From Pukyongia sp963768085 (GTDB lineage Bacteria; Bacteroidota; Bacteroidia; Flavobacteriales; Flavobacteriaceae): a DNA stretch of 64,000 nt. Below, piece by piece: positions 17,508 through 25,263 of the stretch. Below the pieces are notes generated by a model. It saw only the letters and a list, made by a program, of their open reading frames with translations. It ran no database searches and was not told the origin of the DNA. Location of the stretch: assembly GCA_963768085.1 (NCBI GenBank), contig CAVYGO010000005.1, positions 397,224-461,223 of the forward strand, in the 5' to 3' direction. Both the position numbers and the translations under genes were made by a program. Within the stretch, counting starts at the first letter, position 1. Each line of letters starts with the position of its first letter.

Positions 17508-18407
17508 ATGTCTATAACGGTAGAAAATATCAGTAAGGAATACGGCAAGCAGAAAGCTTTGGATGCCGTTTCATTTTCGATTTCCAAGGGTGAGATCGTT
17601 GGCTTCCTGGGTCCGAATGGTGCCGGGAAATCAACTTTGATGAAAATTTTAACCACCTATCTGAAACCCAGTGAAGGACGTGCAGAAGTGAACGGATTTT
17701 CCATATCCGATGCTAAAAAAGGAGTGCAACAAAGTGTGGGTTACCTGCCCGAACATAACCCCCTTTATCTCGACATGTATGTTCGGGAGTATTTAAGCTT
17801 CAATGCAGCGATATACAAAATTCCTAAATCGGCTATTGAAGATGTGATCCAAAAAACGGGACTATCTCCCGAGGCTCATAAGAAGATAGGTTCATTGTCT
17901 AAAGGGTATCGACAACGCGTTGGCTTGGCGACTGCGCTGCTGCACGATCCTGAAGTACTCATACTCGATGAGCCCACAACAGGTCTTGATCCTAATCAGT
18001 TAATTGAAATACGCGAATTGATCAAATCCGCAGGCAAAAAGAAAACCGTGTTGCTCTCAACTCATATTATGCAGGAGGTTGAGGCCATCTGCGACCGTGT
18101 TATTATTATAAACCACGGAAAGATCGTATTGGATAAGAGATTAGAGGAGCTTACATCTGGTAAACAGCAAATTGTCGAGGTGGAATTCGATTACCGGGTT
18201 GAGACCGTCGCGCTTCAAAAATTGGGCAAGGTGATAAAAGTTGATAATCCTGCAGGATTTGTGTATCATATCCATTTTGATACTTTAGAAGATATGCGTG
18301 GAACCGTATTCGATTTCGCTCATGATAATGAACTGAAGATCCTTCAATTACATCAGAAGAATACTACCCTGGAAAAGTTGTTCACAGACCTGACTACTGA
18401 AAAATAA
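17508..18407 (+). CDS. gldA: Gliding-motility ABC transporter ATP-binding protein GldA
   Basis: 299-residue ATPase of the GldA-FG transporter needed for flavobacterial gliding. Walker A GPNGAGKST (35-43), Q-loop region GYLPEHNPLYLDMYV typical of GldA, signature LSKGYRQRVGLA (about 127-138) and Walker B VLILDEPTTGLDPNQ. The C-terminal ~80 residues form the usual extension. gldF and gldG are not adjacent, which is common. Divergent from the pheA operon; its 3' end overlaps the convergent GIN-domain gene by 14 bp. Confidence 0.9.
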   Translation: MSITVENISKEYGKQKALDAVSFSISKGEIVGFLGPNGAGKSTLMKILTTYLKPSEGRAEVNGFSISDAKKGVQQSVGYLPEHNPLYLDMYVREYLSFNAAIYKIPKSAIEDVIQKTGLSPEAHKKIGSLSKGYRQRVGLATALLHDPEVLILDEPTTGLDPNQLIEIRELIKSAGKKKTVLLSTHIMQEVEAICDRVIIINHGKIVLDKRLEELTSGKQQIVEVEFDYRVETVALQKLGKVIKVDNPAGFVYHIHFDTLEDMRGTVFDFAHDNELKILQLHQKNTTLEKLFTDLTTEK

Positions 18408-19155
18408 GCCGGCCCCTGAAAAATTCTTCTACTTCCACAATGGGTGGTCTGTTCAGCGCAATAACATCCCCAATTCCTCTTATCTGACCCTTAATCGAAA
18501 TTTGCGGATTCACGATGATCTTATTTGTACTTCGATGAAATAGGTTAACGTTATTCACAATGAGATCGCCGGCCTCCAAGCGGGGATCTCCATCATCGAA
18601 ACGAATTCCCAGATATTGAGCTCGTCCCCGTAAAAAGAATCTGGATATTCCATTAGACTGAACACGTAATAGAACAACATCAAGATCCAGATCGAAGTCA
18701 CCATCGTGATGATACACCTCAAGAAGTTCGGGGTCGTTGGAAATAAGGCTTAATTCGTTAAATCCAAGGGTGCCGATGCTCTCAACGGTAAAGCCGGAAC
18801 TATTACGAATCTCACGGATATCGGGAGAAGAAACAAAAACCTTGGTGATATTGTAGTCCCGGACATAGTTGCAGCTGTTCCGATCGCTTATTTTTAACGT
18901 ACTATCCTCTACCACCACCTGGATTTCATTAATTAAATTAGCGCCGGTCTGAACCCGAACGCTTTGTCGATTTCCTTGTTGAATAATAAGCTGAACGCGT
19001 TCCCATACCTGGATCTTCTTAAATAGCTTTACGTCGTATTCCTGCTGAACCAGTTCGCCGGAATCCTGAACACAATCCCAGGCATTACTAGAGTCACATG
19101 CCCAAAAAAGTGCCGGAACGATAAGCAATAAAATTAATTTCTTCGTCATATTCAT
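18394..19155 (-). CDS. Lipoprotein with GIN/DUF2807 beta-helix domain (copy 2)
   Basis: 253 residues with a lipoprotein signal (LLLIVPALFWAC, Cys about residue 20). The mature part is a DUF2807-type head-GIN domain: FKKIQVWERVQLIIQQG, SVRVQTGANLINEI, SDRNSCNYVRDYN, PDIREIRNSSG. Its ATG overlaps the preceding PagL-like stop by one base (TAATG), so the two are coupled. It is paralogous to the gene at 20292-21041 (same order of motifs and the same C-terminal EVxxxxxGRLIF). Confidence 0.8.
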   Translation of the reverse strand: MNMTKKLILLLIVPALFWACDSSNAWDCVQDSGELVQQEYDVKLFKKIQVWERVQLIIQQGNRQSVRVQTGANLINEIQVVVEDSTLKISDRNSCNYVRDYNITKVFVSSPDIREIRNSSGFTVESIGTLGFNELSLISNDPELLEVYHHDGDFDLDLDVVLLRVQSNGISRFFLRGRAQYLGIRFDDGDPRLEAGDLIVNNVNLFHRSTNKIIVNPQISIKGQIRGIGDVIALNRPPIVEVEEFFRGRLIFQ

Positions 19156-20264
19156 TAAATTCTTACACCTATTCCAAATTCGACGGCTTCTGCTTTAGCC
19201 CAGTGTGCTTTAACTGTGATCACACCGTAAAACCGATCATTAAAGAAATATCTTTTTATACCCAGTCTATTATATACTCGGTTCTCAAATTCGTAAGGCC
19301 AATATACATAATAACCCAATTGTGAAACGAATGCCGATTTACTAAATCGAAATTCATGCCCAATAAACATCCCAATCCTTCTGTAATCCTCGTCACCCGT
19401 AAGTCCGTCTCCAGGAAATGCAGCTTCTCTGTATCTAATTAACGTTATCAGGAAATCAGAGAAGAAGAAGTCCACTCCGGCTTGAAAAGTACTTTTGTAA
19501 TTAATTCTTTTATCCGCAAAGAACGAAAAGGTATAGAACGGAAACTGGCCTAAGCCGTTCACATCGGCTTCATTCTTTCCGGTACGAATAACCGCATTAT
19601 ACTTAATACGTTCCGCGTAATTTATACTCCGCCATGATCCAACCGGAATATAAGTGGGGAAATTTATAGCATCGGGCTGGTAACTTATACCCACATTAAA
19701 GAATAATGTATTTGTACTATTATTAGGTGCTCTAAAATTAGCATTAGAATAGTGCATTAGACCGAAACCAGCCTGCACACCCACGCCATCAACAAGGCGT
19801 TCCTTCACATAGTTAAACTTCAAATAGGTAGAACTTAAAAATTGACTACCATAAGCATTATTCTGAAAATTTGTTTCAATATCATAGGGATTGGTATTGT
19901 AAGCAATACCCTGCCCCATAGTGAGTCGTAAGCTTCGCTTCATAAAATACCAGTTAAAATGAGCGTATAAACCATAATTCTCCCCTAAAAATGGATTCTT
20001 CATATCCTGGTACGTAAATGAAAAGCCCCAATCGGGATAATTCCAACGGCCTTCAGGCTCGTTCCAGCCATAAGTTTTACGATTGTACTGGACGATAAAT
20101 CCGGTAGGATGATCTGTAATTAAATGCGCTATATCCGGGTTATGCTCGAGAATGGCGCCGGTGAACGCATCAACTTCAATTGAAAATGGGAATGTCTCCT
20201 TCTGCTGGGCTACTGAAAACTGAAGAGTAAGAAGTATGATGATTAGGCAAAAAGTGTTCCTCAT
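19155..20264 (-). CDS. PagL-like acyloxyacyl hydrolase, outer-membrane lipid A deacylase (copy 2)
   Basis: 369 residues with a signal peptide (MRNTFCLIIILLTLQFSVAQ) and a beta-barrel body. The PagL-type active-site motif is MHYSNANFRAPN (His-x-Ser), comparable with the HYSNA motif of known lipid A 3-O-deacylases. Expected role is removal of acyl chains from lipid A in the outer membrane. Coupled to the downstream GIN-domain lipoprotein, and a paralogue of the gene at 21048-22139. Confidence 0.8.
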   Translation of the reverse strand: MRNTFCLIIILLTLQFSVAQQKETFPFSIEVDAFTGAILEHNPDIAHLITDHPTGFIVQYNRKTYGWNEPEGRWNYPDWGFSFTYQDMKNPFLGENYGLYAHFNWYFMKRSLRLTMGQGIAYNTNPYDIETNFQNNAYGSQFLSSTYLKFNYVKERLVDGVGVQAGFGLMHYSNANFRAPNNSTNTLFFNVGISYQPDAINFPTYIPVGSWRSINYAERIKYNAVIRTGKNEADVNGLGQFPFYTFSFFADKRINYKSTFQAGVDFFFSDFLITLIRYREAAFPGDGLTGDEDYRRIGMFIGHEFRFSKSAFVSQLGYYVYWPYEFENRVYNRLGIKRYFFNDRFYGVITVKAHWAKAEAVEFGIGVRI

Positions 20265-20291
20265 TTTATCATAGAATCATGCAAATATACA

Positions 20292-21041
20292 CTAATCTTC
20301 AAATATTAAACGTCCTGTGTAGTATTGATCTACTTCCACAATTTCAGGCCTGTTTACGGCAATAATATCTCCGGTTCCCCTGATCTCTCCTACGATACTT
20401 TTCGTGGGATTCACTCGCATGACATTCGCACTGGTTTGAAGGACTGTTAAATCCTCAATTTCAAATTCCACTCCTTCAAACAATGGTATTTCATCAGCAA
20501 AGATAAGTCTCGCTTCACGAGAATATCCCTTAATAAAAAAACGGCTAAAACCATTGGCTTGCACAAAAAATCTATCGCATTGGACATCTAATCTAAAATC
20601 CCCACTCTTTCTAACATTTTCTATATTACCCGATGTCAAACTAACTAAAAAAAGTGAACGAAATTCCAGAACACCTTGGCTAACAACATCACCTATGGAA
20701 GCATTCCTTATTTCGTTTATATCCGGAGCAGTTATAAATACGGTGACATTATCATAATCTCTGAACAACTCACATGAATTGTCATTGCCTATGATTATAG
20801 TATCGTCCTTAACTTCAACTGTGATACCATCTAATAAATTTTCTCCAGCTTCAACCCGGACTTCCGTGTTTACACCTTGTTTCAGGGTAAGGTGAACATT
20901 GTCTTTTATTTGAATTTTTACGAACGATGGTACTTCATACGATCGAGAAATCCTATTTCCAGTCTTCCTAAAACAATCCGGAGCATCTGCGCTGTTACAG
21001 GCTGTGATAAGTATTACGAAAAGAATAAAAAGTTTCTTCAT
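20292..21041 (-). CDS. Lipoprotein with GIN/DUF2807 beta-helix domain (copy 1)
   Basis: 249 residues. Lipobox LFVILITAC (Cys 15), then the GIN-domain pattern: FVKIQIKDNVHLTLKQG, EVRVEAGENLLDGI, NDNSCELFRDYDN, PDINEIRNAS, and the C-terminal VDQYYTGRLIFED. Upstream partner is the first PagL-like gene (6-bp gap). By eye it shares roughly two fifths of its residues with copy 2, so the pair arose by duplication of a two-gene module some time ago. Confidence 0.8.
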   Translation of the reverse strand: MKKLFILFVILITACNSADAPDCFRKTGNRISRSYEVPSFVKIQIKDNVHLTLKQGVNTEVRVEAGENLLDGITVEVKDDTIIIGNDNSCELFRDYDNVTVFITAPDINEIRNASIGDVVSQGVLEFRSLFLVSLTSGNIENVRKSGDFRLDVQCDRFFVQANGFSRFFIKGYSREARLIFADEIPLFEGVEFEIEDLTVLQTSANVMRVNPTKSIVGEIRGTGDIIAVNRPEIVEVDQYYTGRLIFED

Positions 21042-21047
21042 ATTATA

Positions 21048-22139
21048 TTATATTCTGATTCCAAAACCCAACTCAATAGCTTCGGCATTCGCGCCATGCG
21101 ATTTAATAGATAACGTTCCAAACCAATTTTTGTTGAAATAATACTTTCCTCCAAGCCGCGCATACACGCGATCTTCATTCCGGTATGGATAATAAATATA
21201 ATACCCTAATTGGGTTACGATTCCAAGGTCACCTATCCTGAATTCGTGCCCGGCAAACAACCCAACTCGCTTGTAATCCGTGTCAGGATCAATATTCTGG
21301 TAAGGAAAAGCAGCGGAAACATATTTAATTTCCTCTTTCAGGTATTTCGAAAAGAAGACCTCTGTCCCTAATTGAATAGTACTTATATAACTTAGCCTTT
21401 TATCGGCATATGCCGAAAGTACAAGGAATGGATGCTGTCCCAGACTAAAATAATCACTGCTATTAATCCCTCCTCTTACTATAAAGTTCCATCGCACAGG
21501 TTCCGTTACTTTTTCGTCATCTTTAACGATATATGATACATTTTCAACGTCAGTAGGATCGTAAGACATTCCTAGGGTGAGCGTGAATATATTTGTGCCC
21601 GAATTCGGTGCTTTTAATGATCCGTTGGAATGATGAACCATTGCCAGTCCTATGTTCAATCCGAAATTTTTAATAATTTTTGGTTGTGTATACAGGAATG
21701 AAAAAGTAGTGGCCGACAATAGATGATTTCCATAGGCAATATTCTTGGGATTGGTTTCAAGATCGAAAGGATTTGAATTGTAACTTAATCCCTGTGCAAA
21801 CTGAAGGCGAAGCTTTCTTTTCAGAAAATAGAAATTGTAGAACGCCAGCGCACTATAATTTCGTCCCAGAACTTCGTTCCTGAAATCCAGGTATTGGAAT
21901 AAAACGCCCCAGTCCGGATAATTGAACTTCCGCTGCCACAACTTCTCTCCGTAAGTTTTGCGGTTAAAGCTAAGTGTAGCGATCCCCGGATGTGCTCCAA
22001 CCAGGTGGGATATATTGGCATTATGACGCAATAAGGTTCCATAGCCATAGGTGGCTTCATAAAAGTCTCGCCCCGGTTTTTTTTCCTGGGCACAGATCGG
22101 AAAGCTTAACAGTAAGAATAATAGTATCCTAAAGGACAT
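21048..22139 (-). CDS. PagL-like acyloxyacyl hydrolase, outer-membrane lipid A deacylase (copy 1)
   Basis: About 363 residues from ATG 22139 (MSFRILLFLLLSFPICAQ, signal peptide). The longer frame to 22172 would run into the dehydratase gene and hide the signal peptide. Beta-barrel body with the PagL-type motif VHHSNGSLKAPN and many aromatic strand ends (YYIYYPYR). It begins 22 bp after the dehydratase stop, so all five genes 18394-23121 may be one transcript. Confidence 0.8.
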   Translation of the reverse strand: MSFRILLFLLLSFPICAQEKKPGRDFYEATYGYGTLLRHNANISHLVGAHPGIATLSFNRKTYGEKLWQRKFNYPDWGVLFQYLDFRNEVLGRNYSALAFYNFYFLKRKLRLQFAQGLSYNSNPFDLETNPKNIAYGNHLLSATTFSFLYTQPKIIKNFGLNIGLAMVHHSNGSLKAPNSGTNIFTLTLGMSYDPTDVENVSYIVKDDEKVTEPVRWNFIVRGGINSSDYFSLGQHPFLVLSAYADKRLSYISTIQLGTEVFFSKYLKEEIKYVSAAFPYQNIDPDTDYKRVGLFAGHEFRIGDLGIVTQLGYYIYYPYRNEDRVYARLGGKYYFNKNWFGTLSIKSHGANAEAIELGFGIRI

Positions 22140-22161
22140 GCGCCAAAGGTATAATAATCCG

Positions 22162-23121
22162 TTATTTAGCAAAAGGCAGATTAGAAAGATCCACGTTCCC
22201 GCCGGAAAGTATGATTCCTATATTCATGTTGCTGAAACGTTCTTTCTCTTTCAGCAAAGCGGCAAAAGGGACCGCACAGGAGGGCTCCACGATGATCTTC
22301 ATCCGTTCCCAGATAAAACGCAGGGCCCGTACAATTTCTTCTTCCGTTACCCGGATTATCTCAGGAACCAGGGATTTAATGATGGGGAAATTAACCGAAC
22401 CCAGTTCGGTTCGCAATCCATCGGCTATAGTGTTTGCGGTAATATTCGATTCGATCTTTCCCGATTGCAAAGATCGCCAGGCATCATCGGCCTCTAAGGG
22501 TTCTCCTCCTATCGTTTTACAACCTGACCCAAAATAATAGGTGGCGAGCGCCGTACCGGCTACTAATCCGCCACCGCCAACCGGCGTAAAGATAAAATCG
22601 AGAGCAGGACGTTCTTCTAATAGTTCCATAGCAGCCGTTGCATTACCCAAAATCACCTCGATCTGATTGGAAGGATGTAAAAAAGTTGCTCCTTTTTCTT
22701 TTTGAATACGCGCCGATTCCGACTCTCTTGCATGTATGGTAGATTCACATTCTGTTACCAAACCATCATAATCTTTAACCGCTTGTTTCTTTACTGAAGG
22801 AGCATCGCGCGGCATCACGATATATGCTTTTACTCCAATACTTCGTGCGGACAATGCCACAGCCTGACCAAAATTTCCGGATGAATGTGTAACTACGCCG
22901 GCATCTTTTTCTTCTTTAGAAAGTTGAAGGATAGCGTTCATAGCACCACGCATTTTAAAGGCGCCCATTTTTTGGAAGTTCTCACACTTAAAAAAAACGT
23001 TTGCTCCTACTAACTCGTTTAGTAATGTGGATCGTAATACGGGAGTGCGATGAATAAATGGTTTAATTGCACTATGCACCTTAAGAAGTTCATCCCGTGT
23101 TGGAAGAAGCACTGTATTCAT
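22162..23121 (-). CDS. PLP-dependent threonine/serine dehydratase
   Basis: 319 residues, fold type II PLP enzyme. PLP Lys in GAFKMRGAMNA (K56), phosphate and substrate loop HSSGNFGQAVALSA, tetraglycine loop PVGGGGLVAG, and the C-terminal SGGNVDL. No C-terminal regulatory (ACT-like) domain, so it is the short catabolic or serine-racemase-like form rather than the biosynthetic IlvA. The reaction is deamination of Thr or Ser to the 2-oxo acid; racemase activity cannot be excluded. Confidence 0.87.
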   Translation of the reverse strand: MNTVLLPTRDELLKVHSAIKPFIHRTPVLRSTLLNELVGANVFFKCENFQKMGAFKMRGAMNAILQLSKEEKDAGVVTHSSGNFGQAVALSARSIGVKAYIVMPRDAPSVKKQAVKDYDGLVTECESTIHARESESARIQKEKGATFLHPSNQIEVILGNATAAMELLEERPALDFIFTPVGGGGLVAGTALATYYFGSGCKTIGGEPLEADDAWRSLQSGKIESNITANTIADGLRTELGSVNFPIIKSLVPEIIRVTEEEIVRALRFIWERMKIIVEPSCAVPFAALLKEKERFSNMNIGIILSGGNVDLSNLPFAK

Positions 23122-23140
23122 GCTCCAAAAATAGATAAAA

Positions 23141-23773
23141 TTAATTCCTTAGATGAATACCACACTCACGATTTTCCAACGCTTTTACAGGGTCAAAATA
23201 ATTAAATTCGGCTGGTAAATTAAAGCTGTCCAGGTATTTGCTTAACGCAGCATCGTCGTAATAGTAAAATGGACTCACTTTGATAGCACCCTCTCTTGTG
23301 ATACTCAGTATATCGAGCGAATCACGATGTGCCGTTTTCCCATTTCTAACATTCGTGAACCAGACATCAGGTTGATGTGCCTCAAGGGCTCTTTTAAACG
23401 GTTCCAGCTTCACTTTTTCAGAGAATGAATGGTGTTTCGGGTTATTGATATGGGGCCTTCCCAGGATACTATCCAGATACGCTGTGGTGTATTTAGGAGT
23501 GAAAATTTCGATATTCAGATCGAACATATCCATTAGCTTTTTTGCATGCCTGTAGGTATCGTCTGTATTATACCCGGTATCGCACCAAACTACTTTAGTG
23601 GTTTTCTCTATCGAAGTAACAGCATGAAGAATTGCTGCGGAAAATGGCCCGAAACTAGTCGTTACCAGTGGTCTTTCCGCAAATTCCAGCATAAATGAAA
23701 TGATTTCCTTCGGATCTTCATAACGAAGGTTCTGATTGAATAAATGAATGTTTTCAGAAGTAATTTTCAACAT
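23141..23773 (-). CDS. cysH: Phosphoadenosine phosphosulfate reductase (CysH family)
   Basis: 210 residues. The adenylyl-sulfate-binding signature is TTSFGPFSAAILH (SGGxDS-like loop), with WCDTGYNTDDTYRHA and WFTNVRNGKTAHRD. The C-terminus ECGIHLRN carries the catalytic Cys of the family. The CC...CxxC iron-sulfur motif of APS reductases is absent, which points to PAPS as substrate. The usual cysDN and sulfite reductase genes are not next to it. It is preceded by an Rrf2 regulator in the same direction. Confidence 0.88.
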   Translation of the reverse strand: MLKITSENIHLFNQNLRYEDPKEIISFMLEFAERPLVTTSFGPFSAAILHAVTSIEKTTKVVWCDTGYNTDDTYRHAKKLMDMFDLNIEIFTPKYTTAYLDSILGRPHINNPKHHSFSEKVKLEPFKRALEAHQPDVWFTNVRNGKTAHRDSLDILSITREGAIKVSPFYYYDDAALSKYLDSFNLPAEFNYFDPVKALENRECGIHLRN

Positions 23774-23839
23774 AACTATAATAACCCTATAGATTTTGTA
23801 GAGTAGGCAAAACTACAATAAAATTCCGAATTGGATTCA

Positions 23840-24253
23840 TTACTTTTTAATTAAGTCGGCCAGTGTTGTATTCTCAAATATCTGAAGGGTATTATCCCGG
23901 ACCCGAATCATTAACTTATGCACGCTACAGGTTTCTTCATCGGGACAATCATCACATTTTTCATAAAAATTCAAACTCACACAGGGTACCATAGCGATGG
24001 GTCCTTCCAAAATTCTGTAAATAGCAGCTATGGGAATTTCCGAAGCTTCCTTCATCAGGTAATAACCGCCTCCTTTTCCCTTTTTCGAGCCCAGATATCC
24101 CGCCTTCCGAAGGATTAACAATATGGTTTCCAGAAATTTATGTGAAATGTTCTCGGATTCCGAAATAAGTGAGATCTGCACAGGTCGATTGGTCTCCTGT
24201 CGGGCGAGGAAAGTAAGTGCTTTTAATCCGTATTTTGTTTTACGAGATAGCAT
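23840..24253 (-). CDS. Rrf2 family transcriptional regulator
   Basis: 137 residues, winged-helix of the Rrf2/IscR/CymR family: MLSRKTKYGLKALTFLARQE, then ISLISESENISHKFLETILL for the recognition helix region and GKGGGYYLM for the wing. The C-terminal half has four Cys (C in PCVSLN, then CDDCPDEETC), enough for an Fe-S cluster or thiol sensing. Its position upstream of cysH suggests control of sulfur assimilation. A TATCTTTA-like -7 element lies 25-35 bp upstream. Confidence 0.88.
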   Translation of the reverse strand: MLSRKTKYGLKALTFLARQETNRPVQISLISESENISHKFLETILLILRKAGYLGSKKGKGGGYYLMKEASEIPIAAIYRILEGPIAMVPCVSLNFYEKCDDCPDEETCSVHKLMIRVRDNTLQIFENTTLADLIKK

Positions 24254-24306
24254 TTCAGCTTAATTAGTGTAAAGATAATATTTCGTCGACACTTTGTTCT
24301 TTTGCT

Positions 24307-25263
24307 TTAGAACAATTGTCGTGCTATGGACCTAATATTGTCGCTTTTTCCCATGGAGTAATAATGAAGGAATGGTACATTTTCCGAGATAAGCTCCTTG
24401 CTTTGCTGTACACACCAGTCTATGCCAACTTCACGAACTTGTTCATTGTTTGAACATTTAAGCACTTCCTTTATAAGGTCTTCCGGCAGGTCTGTAAAAA
24501 ATCTTTGCGGAATTAAATTCAAATGTTTTTTTGTTGAAATTGGCTTTAATCCGGGAATGATAGGAGCTGTAATTCCCTGATCCCGGCATTTTTTTACAAA
24601 ATTGAAATATTTCTCATTATCGAAAAACATTTGAGTAACAATATAGGCGGCCCCGTTTTTTAATTTTTTCTTCAGGAAATGAATATCGCTGTCCATATTA
24701 GGAGCTTCTATGTGTTTTTCCGGGTAACCCGCCACTCCTATGCAGAAATCTGTCTGTGCCTGGTTCTGAATTTCCTCATCCAAATACTCCCCTCGATTTA
24801 GAGCTGCAACCTGCTTTACCAGTCCGATGGCATAATTATGCCCCTCCTTTTCGGGTGTAAAATAGGTTTCTGTTTTAACGGCGTCACCCCTCAGCGCCAT
24901 AACGTTATCTATTCCAAGGAAATCCAGGTCGATAAGAAAGTTCTCAGTATCCTCTTTCGTAAAACCTCCGCATAATATATGAGGTATCGCATCTACCTGA
25001 TATTTATTTTGAATAGCAGCACAAATGCCCACCGTACCCGGACGTTTTTTTACGATCTTCTTTTGTAGTAATCCATTCTCCATTTCCTTATACACATATT
25101 CTTCCCGATGATAGGTCACATCTATAAAAGGTGGTTTGAATTCCATCAACGGATCGATATTATCGAAAATGAATTGAATATTCTGCCCTTTCAACGGGGG
25201 TAATATCTCAAAAGAAAACTGTGTATTCCCGTTGCCATTTTTTATATGTTCTGTTACTTTCAT
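24307..25263 (-). CDS. metF: 5,10-methylenetetrahydrofolate reductase
   Basis: 318 residues, FAD-dependent TIM barrel making 5-methyl-THF for MetH. Motifs: QFSFEILPPLKG (catalytic Glu), IDVTYHREEYVYKE, NVMALRGDAVK, CIGVAGYPEKH and TQMFFDNEKYFNFV. Its ATG directly follows the TAA of the MetH C-terminal gene. Last gene of the SAM-I riboswitch operon. Confidence 0.96.
   Translation of the reverse strand: MKVTEHIKNGNGNTQFSFEILPPLKGQNIQFIFDNIDPLMEFKPPFIDVTYHREEYVYKEMENGLLQKKIVKKRPGTVGICAAIQNKYQVDAIPHILCGGFTKEDTENFLIDLDFLGIDNVMALRGDAVKTETYFTPEKEGHNYAIGLVKQVAALNRGEYLDEEIQNQAQTDFCIGVAGYPEKHIEAPNMDSDIHFLKKKLKNGAAYIVTQMFFDNEKYFNFVKKCRDQGITAPIIPGLKPISTKKHLNLIPQRFFTDLPEDLIKEVLKCSNNEQVREVGIDWCVQQSKELISENVPFLHYYSMGKSDNIRSIARQLF

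Noticed and set aside
24290..24320. TTGTTCT/AGAACAA hairpin after metF as a terminator
   Set aside because: Stem is AT-rich and no T-run follows on the minus strand.
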